Source: Anadara kagoshimensis (taxonomy: Eukaryota > Mollusca > Bivalvia > Arcoida > Arcidae). From it: a DNA stretch of 64,000 nt. Within the stretch, counting starts at the first letter, position 1. Each line of letters opens with the position of its first letter. A program made the position numbers and the translations under genes. The stretch lies in contig CM037869.1 of assembly GCA_021292105.1 (NCBI GenBank), positions 41,869,349-41,933,348 on the forward strand, given 5' to 3'. Shown piece after piece: positions 23,626-34,500 of the stretch. The notes beneath the pieces were generated by a model, which saw only the letters and a program-made list of their open reading frames with translations, was not told the origin of the DNA and made no database searches.

Positions 23626-24320
23626 ATATTTTTCATAAACGCATGTGCATATTTTCTTCCATCATATGACAAAAGATGTTGATTGTCATTCAACTCCAAC
23701 ATTAAAAATTGGTCAGTCATCATATTTGGTTATTAGAACACATGACATAGAACAATTTGAAATGGACTAAATGGAAGTTAAAGTATAAATCTATTTGGTT
23801 GAACCCGAGTGTGTCAAATTTACGAACAAAAGATGATTGTTTAGGAAACCAATTAACACAATTTTGAATCTGAAATATTAAAAACAAAAAGAAAATTCTG
23901 TGAATTCAGATCCACTGTCAGTGGGAACTTTTTCATAATTTGTAATTATGATCCAAGGGCAATAACTCCTAGGAAAACGAACAAAGCAACTAGAGCTAAC
24001 GATATGCACATCCTCTCCTAGAGGGATTAAATTGGTAATTAATCATTTTCGCTAAACCACAAAACAGCGAAATTTAATCCCTCAATGAATATTTGTGATT
24101 TTACAGTAGTGTTTTACACAATTTATTTTCCTTCTTTTGATTAGGAAAAGCACCATTGCAAATAAACTCAGATACATTTTTAATCCCTACTTTTCAACAG
24201 CATATAATCTTTCTAATGGTACAATCTATTCCTCATACCAAAGACTGATACAAAATGTGTATTTGTATAAATGTAATATACCTACGATATGTTATAATTC
24301 ACACTCCCTTCTAAATAGCA
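23626..24320. other. no gene seen
   Basis: AT-rich, with a fragment of R16 (GGGCAATAACTCCTAGGAAAA) near 23955. It could include distal 3' UTR of the exchanger gene, but nothing marks it. Confidence 0.4.
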
Positions 24321-24324
24321 CAGA

Positions 24325-24490
24325 ATTGTACCAAACAAGAGGTGCAAAAGATTAGGGTGAATACTTCAATTCTAAGGTCACACCAAACAAGAGGTGCAAG
24401 AGATTAGAGTGAATACTTCAATTTTAAGGTCACATCAAACAAGCGGTGCAAGAGATTAGGATGAATACTTCAATTCTGAGGTCACACCAA
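24325..24490. repeat. three ~52-bp tandem units
   Basis: Unit: CCAAACAAGAGGTGCAAGAG followed by ATTAGGGTGAATACTTCAAT and TCTAAGGTCACA. Confidence 0.9.
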
Positions 24491-24768
24491 ATTTACTTTT
24501 AGTTCTATTGATCCTGATGACATTTAAAAAATTTTCGTCATGAACACAAAAAATGGACCAAACTTGCCATGCAGAATTTTACCATAAATTTCGGACTGGT
24601 TAAAAAGCAATTTATTTAAACTGATTTTTTTTTAAAATTCTAGATTTAGCTGACAGATGTGTCTAATAAACTACATATTAATTTAGCATGGCCTAATAAA
24701 TATGTGATGTGGTCTAACAAAGTAATTATAATCATGTCATAAGGAATTTAGGAAAAACTTGTAATGAT

Positions 24769-25026
24769 TAGTCAAACCTGTCAATAAAGGCCATCCAAGG
24801 AAACCAGTAAAAGTGGCCTTAATGGACAGGTGACCTTTATTACAGGTTCAAATAATATGAATAAAGAACAATTGGAATACAATTTTACTGGACTTTATAA
24901 GCCGGTACCCCTTATATAGAGGTTCAAATGATATGAATAAAGAGCAACTGGAACAAAAAAAATTAAGGGCCATTAAAAGCAAATAGCCCCTTTATGGAGA
25001 TGGCCTTTAAAGAAGGTTTGACTGTA
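24769..25026. mobile_element. R2 MITE in the 3' UTR of the exchanger gene
   Basis: TAGTCAAACCTGTCAATAAA at the left, AAGGTTTGACTGTA at the right. The right terminus is only 7 bases from the exchanger stop codon, so most of the near 3' UTR is this element. Confidence 0.8.
24836..24841 (-). promoter_or_regulatory. candidate poly(A) signal AATAAA
   Basis: Minus-strand AATAAA about 195 bases past the exchanger stop, lying inside the R2 MITE (context TGTAATAAAGGTC). It is the first canonical hexamer after the stop that I noticed. Use is unproven. Confidence 0.35.
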
Positions 25027-25033
25027 ATATAAT

Positions 25034-25501
25034 TTAACCATCTGATTTGGCTCGCTGTAATGGTTTCATTGGCACATCTTCAGAAATCACAGCATTTTGT
25101 CTTTCAAAGTGGGCATGTCTGTGTTCCTGGTCCATGGTATTTCCGCGGTCTTGATCCATTAATGGTCGTCTCTCTTGTGGTTCCTTATTTTGCCGGTCTT
25201 CATCCTCCTCTTCAAACACTGTATCAAATTTTGATGAAATACTTGTTAGGGGTTCTCCACTTGTTGGCGATATGTCAACAGTCATGGCTCTTTTCGAAAT
25301 TTCTGCTCCATTCCGTCCAATTGTTCCCCGTCTAATACAAAGGTCAGCATTGTCGTCGGACCATGAAAGTGCTCGTTCTGGCATTTTCCTGATGGATTTC
25401 ATTCTCAGAAGTCTGGCGTTACTTTTCCTTTTATTGTTGAGTTGTTGCATTATTCCGACTCTTCTGTTTCCTTCTCCCACTAAATTCTTATCCCTTACAT
25501 A
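25034..25501 (-). CDS. exchanger exon 22 (C-terminal tail, stop)
   Basis: Acceptor CTTTTGTAG at 25502-25510. Phase 0 start [14 protein letters not shown], residues 640-794, TAA at 25034-25036. The tail is basic first ([15 protein letters not shown]), then has a [11 protein letters not shown] motif with candidate phospho-serines after basic residues. An acidic patch FEEEDEDR follows, and the end is LQRAKSDG. No PDZ-type C-terminus is evident. Joining it directly to exon 20 would break phase; exon 21 resolves this. Confidence 0.88.
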   Translation of the reverse strand, partial: YVRDKNLVGEGNRRVGIMQQLNNKRKSNARLLRMKSIRKMPERALSWSDDNADLCIRRGTIGRNGAEISKRAMTVDISPTSGEPLTSISSKFDTVFEEEDEDRQNKEPQERRPLMDQDRGNTMDQEHRHAHFERQNAVISEDVPMKPLQRAKSDG

Positions 25502-28500
25502 CTACAAAAGATGGAGGTATGTTTAAAATTTTTTTGTTTTAAGTAGTGATGGCAAAGATTGATTGATCAAACAACCAATTATCGATTTTGTTTTCATATC
25601 TCCTTTATGTACCCCAAAATTACCCGACCGTTACACATGTACCCTAATATAAAATATAAAATTTTTTGTTTTAAGTAGTGATGGCAAATTGATTGATCAA
25701 ACAACCAATTATCGATTTTGTTTTCATATCTCCTTTATGTACCCCAAAATTACCCGACCGTTACACATGTACCCTAATATACAAATAAACAAATGAAAAA
25801 CATATACCTGATATATGCATTTAAACAGTGTTCAGTAGTTTGTTTTTATTAATGATCCCTCTCTATATTTGATGACCACTGCGATAGCTCAGTTGGTAGA
25901 GTGCTTGCTCCGTAAGTGGGAGGTCTTGGGTTCGAACCCTGGCCGGGTCTGACCCAAGACTTAAAAGTGGTTAGTGACTGTTCTTTCGCCAAGCACTCCG
26001 CATTACGAAATGAAAGTCACAGTTCTTTCGGATGGGAACTTAAAATAATCGAGGTCCCGTGTCACGGTGGGCTTGGCACGACAAAGAACCCTGCTGTATA
26101 ATGCCATCAGCGCAATGCACGGGCAAAGTTGCTGCACCTTCGCCTATAGCTGGCGACGTCTCAATATAAATGAAATATTCTTGACTGGGACGTTAAACAC
26201 CATTACTCAACTCTCTATATTTGATTTTACTTGTTATACAACATGGCTACCCAGTTGCAAGCATGGGTGTATTTCAAACGAACTGCTGTTGAAAAAATTG
26301 TAAAATGTCAGTTATGCGAGATTGAATTAACTTTTAAAGAAGGTACATCCTGTCCCAATGTCATTTCGGACACAACAGAAAAATTAAGTAAAATTGATAA
26401 AAATTTTAGTCCAAAAAGATCAAGGATCTTAAGTTAAAGTTTTTGTTTCTTTTTAATTTAAATTTTTTTTAATTTTCCGATTAATCGTTAAAATGTCAGG
26501 CCGATTAATTGATTTTCACTTTAACCGATTTTGCCATCACTATTTTTAAGATTTTTATTTGATCTTCATATTCATGAACATGGGTTAATAACATGCTGAA
26601 AAATCATCCCACTTTACATACATGTATATATATCATAAATTCTGAAAGAAAATCAGCACTGTAAACCAATTTATTCAAGTGCGGGTTTTGGGAGACAAAA
26701 AAATAATTATGAAAGTTAATTGACACAAACTTGGTTGTTTTTATTTCCAGTATGTAAACCATTGTTTGTGGTTTTTAATGCTTTATTAAATACATGCAAA
26801 GTAATCTTTGAAGGCAAATTGTCATTGCCAAATTGACCATGCACTTATAGCTTGCAAATTCAGAATTTTGGGTGCCATGGCACATATTTTAGTCTCAACT
26901 TTGAACCCTGTACAGTCCTCAATTTTGTCTACTAAAATGGTGACCAAACCGACCTGGAATTGTTCCTGGTGACCTAAAATTTGTAAATGGTAGCCAGCTT
27001 TTCCACTTTAAATTTGAACTTTTGTGACCAGAGAACATATATTATTTCTGTGTTATAGAATTTTCATGATACTGTTGCCATTTCAGGCAGTATAATGGAC
27101 ATCTTACATCATCATTATTGTTATTATTAACACTGATGTATGTAAGTCAGTTTTAAAAATGTGCATTTTGCTCTCCATTTTTCTCTCTAAAAGATGCCTT
27201 AATTTTCCTTCATTTGGAAAGAAAGGTTGCCTGGTCACTTGGAATTTCTACTGGCCACCTGAAAATTTAAATTGGTAGTCAGCTGGCCACTTAGTTTTGA
27301 AACCCACTTTGAGGGCTGCTGTAGCTGTTTTGATGACAAATATTTTAGTAACCTTATTGGCCACTAATAGCAAATAGAGAAAAACAGTCGCAAAATCATC
27401 ACACTTGTCGGTGCCATGGCAACTATTTTAATTGCACTTTTGAGCCTGTAGCCGGATTGACAGTAACTTACATTTGTTGTTGACATGTGACGTGACATCA
27501 TATGTTTTAGGTCTGACACTGTAGGAACTGGTTTTATATGTACAGAAACTCTTTCCAGATCTAAAAAAGATAATTTGACATATAAAATGTTGACTTATTG
27601 ATTGACCCAGGTTTGCCCTGAATATATTTGACGTTTCATAGTTCCATGTTCCTTTCACACAATTTTGATTACACATGTGGCTGGTTTAGCTAGCTAAACA
27701 GGAGGTGCTTACCCTTCCGGAGCACCAGGCCTCACTTCCCTGGTAGAAGTTCACGTGTCTAACCTAACTTGTTAGTTCCAAAGTTTTTACTTTGCTTCTG
27801 GATTATGAATCAGACATGGATTAGTATGTTTGTTTTTGATTAATTGATTAAATGGTTTTTCAGCTATTTTTCAGCTATTCATGACATAACCAACTTTATT
27901 AATCTCCAAGGATTAATCTAAGAACAAGTCCATGTATACATGAAATGAGCAAGTGTGTTTTATGGTCTGCTTTTAACTAGCTCAGCCCCACTCAGGGGGA
28001 CTTTTCGGGGCTAGCTCAAAATAAAAGACAAAAGATCTTGGATCTTCCATTATAAAACAGAACTTTGAACCCCTGATTCATAGTAATGTTATAATAAACA
28101 AGAATTGTCTCTTGAGAGCCAAACATCCCCACTTTTAACATCTACAAGGGTTAAATGTTTTCCTGTGTCCTTGACCTTTCTGATATGACCTTGGTTGACA
28201 GTTATGACATATCTTTAGACCATAAAGATTATCCATGTGAAGTTTTATGACAGTCATCCAAAGTAATTATGAGATATATGGCCAAGACACAATTTTACAC
28301 AGACAGCAGACAAACAGACAGACTGATGGAGAGACAGACATGGTGATTCCTATATATCCCCTATAAAATAATTTGCCGGGGTATAATAACCTTCTCCTTC
28401 CAGTTCCGAATCTCCTTTTTCTTGTGCATACTTCAGCAACATCGCTGAGCTATCAACATTCCGCCTGAAAAGGTAGAATTCAAATAAAATTTAAAAAATG

Positions 28501-31500
28501 TATAATTTGCTGTTTTCATTCTAAAGGGGACCATGGGGCTAGACCCAATTTTTAAGGCCTTAGTGGGCTATATTTAACATTATGCATTATAAACAAAATT
28601 AAAAATATATAATTTGCAGTTTTATTCTTAAAGGGGACCATAGGCCCATTGATTTCTTTTTTTGCCACATGACCCAATTTTTAAGGCCTGAGTGGGCTAT
28701 ATTCAACATTATGCAAAATTATTGATGTTATGGTGTTTAAGAGGAATTTTTTGAATGCCTACATCTGAAAATTTGTTTATTCATAGACAACGCGAAAGAG
28801 CAAAATGCATTACAGGACATTTGGTTCGGTAAACCAGCATATTTTACCAGACTGACTGACATTATACCAGACCGAATATTTCAGAAAACGCACAAACATA
28901 CATCAGGGTCTTTGTCAAACACCAACCAGGGCCCTTTTTACCATTTTGGATTCAACGATCTTTCTTTTCTGTGTATCTCATATTTACGTTTTTGTTCTAT
29001 TCTCTCGTTGTCTGTTATTTTTCTTTAAAAAAGCTTTCTTGGGATCGCCCCAGGAGTATACTGAAGACAAAACATAGCAAAAACTGCAATCCAGAAGTTA
29101 TCGACAGTACAATAATTTCAAAACCAAAGACAGTCATTCATTAGTCATTCGGTCTGGATTGCTAGGATTTTTTAGCAGACCGACGGCAATTTTACCGGAC
29201 ATGACTGTAGGACCAGTGCTTTTTTCATTGTCTGTATTCAGGGTTATATGTATATAATAACCATTTCCTAATGCCATCACAGGTTTTGGTAAAAGTAACG
29301 ATTCTCAACATCAATAAGTACACATTTTTCCGAAATTTGTAAGTGAAAATTCCCATTTGACTTTGCATAAAAGTGAAGTATAGTACTTTACACCCCTGTG
29401 TAAAGATTCTTTCATTTATATTTGGGCAGTCACTTTTTAAATGGTGAAGGAGACCAGAGTGCCAAGAAAAAACTTCTGAATTTTGAAAGCTTAGCAGTCA
29501 TGACATGTCATATAAAATACTTACAATTCCTGGTTAATTTCTGGAAGTTTAGCTGCTCCACATAAATGTAAATTTTTATAATGCTCTCTGAAAATGTAGG
29601 AATTAAATATTACTTCTAATAATGCCACATCTAAAATATCTCATATCTAGCCACAGTTTATTTATAAATACCTTGTAGTTTAAATAGAAGGAAAAGAAAA
29701 GGTATAACACCATGCCATTTTAGAATTCTTATACTATGCATGACCTTGACCTTTGAACCCATGGCCTCTATCCATATATCAAAATGACCATTTTACCAAT
29801 ACCAACAATATTCTAATATACATGATTTTATTAACAACAAACATAGCAATCCATGTCCAAACCACAATCCAAATGCAAAGTTTAAACTTTGAAGCTGGCA
29901 AATTAGGTTTGTTTAGCTTAGATGAGCTAAAATGTTAGGTGAAAATAACGTAGTATATATTTTATTTAGCTTCAATCTTCAAAATAATTTTTTCAATCGC
30001 TATGGTAGCTCAGTTGGTACAGTGCTCTTTTGGATGTGGGTTTGAACCCATGTTAGGGTCTGACTAAGTGTGACGGTAGGCATGGCATATTAAAATACCC
30101 TCCCCACACATTAGGTGACGTCTCAATATAAGTGAGTGAAATATTCTTGAATTCAAATCAGATATGGAACATAATAAGAATGTATATTAGATTTTGTTGT
30201 TGTTTTTGAATGTTGCTTTACGTCGCATCAGCAATTTTTCAGCTATTAGCGGCAAAAACTACTTTTTTAATCTCTCTGGATTAACCTATAAACAAGTTTG
30301 TGTATGCATGTGAAGTGCGAGTGTCTTTTCCTTGTACCTGTACACACTCAGGGCAACTTTAAGGTGCTAGCTTACAGTCAGTATGCCGCAGAAAAGCGTA
30401 CCAATCCCCCAGTCACATTATACTGATACCAGGTGAACCAGTAAAGGCCAACGGCAAGAAAAATTCACTTTCCTACATGTGGTCTGAGCGGGACTTGAAC
30501 TCACAGCAGTGAGATACCCTGGATTTGTAGACTGACGTCCTATTAATTAGGTCGTTGTGACCTAAAAATGTATAAATAAACTACTTACTTCATTACAAGT
30601 TTCTCGTAACAGCTGAGTAAATCACCTTCATCCTTCCTGCTGGATTCCTTAAGAAGCCATTTCCTGAGATACCTGTCGTTCCAGTGAAATAACTTTTCCT
30701 ACAAAAGAGTACACAATAAGGGAGATAATTCAATTTTTTCAATCAGAAAACAGTCTTTGTAGAAGACTTTGAACAAATTTCTAATTTTTGGAAATAAGTG
30801 GCCATTCACAAAGTATAATCTATGTGATTTCTTGCCCGGGTTGTAATGAGTTTTATATAGGGGAAAGGGGTTCAACAAGTTGCCCTCGGGTAAGAGTGCA
30901 CAAACAGAAAATACAGATTCCTGAATACAGGAAGATAAAGTTAAGTGATCACTTAGATAATTGAGGGAAAAAGAGTTTTTTTTATATTCCCCTTTTATAA
31001 ATGATTTGCAGACAATACAGTTGAAAGAAAATAAAAATAAAGATATTTCATTAGAACTTTTATGCCAAAACTTAACAGTCTAACATAATTACCTCCCTTG
31101 ATAATGATGTCATCGTATTGTTTTATTGTCCTTTTGTCTAAATGACTTCATCACTAGTTACTTTATTACTATGTTATGAATACTACTATATATTTACAAT
31201 ATGACTGTATCTCTCTTGGATGAAACATACAGAAGCAATTGTATTCAATTCCTGTTGAAAGACAATAGGGGTCATGACCCTTGATGTGTATCAATTTTCC
31301 CACAATATTACGTCATGTCCCGAACAGAGACATGATCATTCATGTGAAATACGCCGATCTTGCATGGCTAAAACCCTATATCACACGAGCAGATATGGAA
31401 TAAATAGGGCCAAGGTACAAAATATTTATTAAAAGAAAGAATTGTAAATATAAGAAATGACATTTCTACTCATGGTATTTCAAGGGGTAATGAAAGATAG

Positions 31501-34500
31501 TGTGGGGCGTGCCAAATTCAAAATGAAGGCCTTTGCCCTTCATCAAATTTGGCACCCGTCACACTATCTTTCATTACCCCTTGAAATACCATGATCAGAA
31601 TGTCATTTCTTAAGTAAAACGTCTGAAGATGAAATGAAAACTCTAATGCTTTACAAAATCGTGTTGTATTTATTTTATTCTTATGAAATATATATATATA
31701 TATTGTAATTCCCTGGAAGTCTCATGGAAAATAGTGTAACATGATCATTTTGGAATAACTGTATTTTGTAATTAGGCCATTTCATTAAAATTCTACGTTT
31801 GAAGTCACTTAACTTTTTTAACGTGAGGAGGGTATGAGGCAAACAAACAAATTTTAATGAAAAAAACAAAATCATATTTTCTGTTCATATGCACATAACA
31901 TTTTCCTTAAATAAATAAAAAAAACATTGAGTTTTAAATGTTTAATTGAAATTTAACTCATTGCACGAGTGTGATAAATTGAAATTTCTTCTGAATTTTA
32001 TGAAGGACATCATTTGATCTTTTCATGTCAATGCCTACTTCGGACTTCCAAACAAACCAGAGTGTACCCTTTATTTCGCAGTCGGAAAACGAAACGAATA
32101 TGAAAAATGACCAGATTTTACGATCGAATACGGATTTTCACATTTGATGGAATTTGTTTGTTTTTTTTTTTCCAAAAAATTAATAAAAGGGGCATGCGTG
32201 ATAATGTAAAACATAGAATTTTATAGGAATAGCCTTATATATTATACCAGTGTTAATTTTAACCACACTTGATGGCTGTTTTACGACACGGTTCCTCATT
32301 AGTAGTTCTTGGACCAAAATTGTGACACCAAAACATTTGTCAAAGGACCAAAATAAATTAAATCAAATTTAGCTAAAAAAATAATTTGCATGAGGAAAAA
32401 CACCTTAGTTTTGAGGATTTTTACATTTTATCAAGCAGGAAATTAAAATAGTAGTATATTTCTGACAATACAAAAGTATTGCTTACTGAGTTTAAGTTAT
32501 CCTTGGGAATGCTAAGTTCCCAACAGAGATACCGCTTCAGTATTTTAAATTAAATATTATACCAGTGTTAATTCATATATAACTTAAAGTTAAGTTAAAG
32601 TCTGTCCCGAGCCATTAGGCCCATCAGGCCGGAGCTTATCCCGGTTTTGGTGGCGTTAAGCGACTGAGAGTACAAGACTCTCCCCTGAATGGGATGCCGG
32701 TCCATCACAGGGTTAACCCCCAGCATGTTGCTGGTACTCATTTATTTTTCAGCTGAGTGAACTGGAACAACGTGAAATTAAGTGTCTTGCTCAAGGACAC
32801 AACACATCGCCCGGTCCAGGGATCGAACCCACGACCTTCGAATCATGAGTCCAACTCCTTAACCACTAGGCCACGCGCTTCCACCATATATTACTTACAC
32901 GGATGTAAAATCTACCCTGACGTCCGACTACTTCTTCAATTCCAGCCATTAGGTGATCCGAAACCTGAAATGAAAAAAGCAAATACAATGAAATAGGATG
33001 CCTCGCCAGCAGGTTCTTTTTTGTGATTTGCACTTATGTTAAAAGGGCCATAACTCTCAGGAAAATGGGCAAACTAACTCAAGTTAACGATATGGGCATC
33101 TCCTAGATCCTATCTATGTTGATACTTTTTACTAAGTTTCGTGAAATAGTGCTTCATAGTTTTGAAGAATTAACACAGAAAAGAATTTTGGATGGACGAA
33201 AGGAAGGAAACTTTAATATCCCCCCTCTTTCTTCAAAAGTTTTGGGGATAAAAGACAAGCGGAAATCTGTTATTTCAATGAAATGTTTTAAAAACAAAAG
33301 GATATAATTTCCATTAAGATTAACAGAGTTGGATGAAACTTTAATTTGATCAAATATGTAACTGATTTGGGTTGTTTTACAGGGTTAATATCCCCCCTCT
33401 TTTTTCAAAAGGTGTGGGGATAAAAAACAAGCATTCAGGAAAAAAATTGCGAAAAACTGTTATTGTAATGAAATGTTTTAAAAACAAAGGGATATAATTT
33501 CCACAAAGATCAACAGAGGCAGATGAAACTTTAATTTGATCAAATCTGTAACACATTTTGATTGATCCCCATGCTTAAAAACTAAACTCAATATCTGCAA
33601 GTGTTTAGGTAAAAGTGTAGAGAACTTATGATGGACTGACAAACTGACTGACACACATGTCAAAAACATTATACCTGGCCCCGGTTTCACAATCATTCCT
33701 TAGCTAAGATTTTCCTTAACATTAATTTAGCAAATGTTTGTAATCTCTTTTTGGAACTACTGATGAATATTTTTGTCAAAACTAAATGCAAATGTTTTAA
33801 TATAGAATAGATCTTAAAAATGACACCTTAAATTCCTGAGTATCTTGAAAATTACCAAAACTATAAAGATTTGAAAATTTGCAAGATTTAATTTAAGGAA
33901 AATCTTAGCTAAGGAATGATTGTGAAACATGGGTCTGATGCAACTACTTAAAAATAACAAGTTCTTATCTTGATTGTTAAGAAGTGGTGGCACAGTGGTT
34001 CAAGGCATTAGCTTCAAACCTAAGACATCTGAACCCTGTGGGTTCAATCCCAAGGTCTATCACACCCCTTTCTGGAACAGTCTAACTTGCCACCATTATA
34101 TAAAGGCTACCTGCTTTTTAAGGCCAATAAGATTTTTCCTCTTAATTCATTGTATTTGAACTTGTATATAAGGGCAACCTGCTCATAAGGGTCACCTTTG
34201 CTGCTTCTCTTAGGCGGCCTTTATAGACAGGTTTGACTGTACTTGACAAAGGGCTCTTTGGACTTGGAAAACAGCATAATTTCATGCAATTTTGAGAAAA
34301 ATCCATAAAAGAAATGTAAAAGTTTATCTTCCATCTTCCTATGTTTGAGATAGAGATTTCCCATTGAAGAAACAATGGTAGAAAATTCTATCTTCATCTC
34401 CTCGTGGGTTTATCTACAAATGTTTATCTTCACCTCCACGTGCAGATTTTCAGTGATGTCACTATCAAATGACAATTGAATGACATCATATCGTGGAGAC

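Larger units (their letters stand above)
25544..26542. mobile_element. hAT-like element with BED-finger remnant and nested SINE
   Basis: Terminal inverted repeats TAGTGATGGCAAA / TTTGCCATCACTA. Flanks GTTTTAAG (25536-25543) and TTTTTAAG (26543-26550) form an 8-bp target duplication with one mismatch, as expected for hAT transposons. The left ~125 bp, with its flank, is tandemly duplicated (second start at about 25670). A plus-strand frame at 26243-26437 reads [20 protein letters not shown], a BED zinc finger start (W-YF, C-x2-C), without the later His pair. SINE A 25874-26210 is nested inside. It lies in intron 21, 34 bases from the exon 22 acceptor. Confidence 0.8.

Noticed and set aside
25480..25501. 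Start of exon 22 at the internal AG before TGGGAGAAGG
   Set aside because: It would fit phase directly after exon 20, but has a poor pyrimidine tract; exon 21 with strong sites explains the phase better.
25881..25950. Possible tRNA gene with intact A and B boxes
   Set aside because: No folded acceptor stem, attached to a SINE body with target duplications; other SINE heads rejected likewise.
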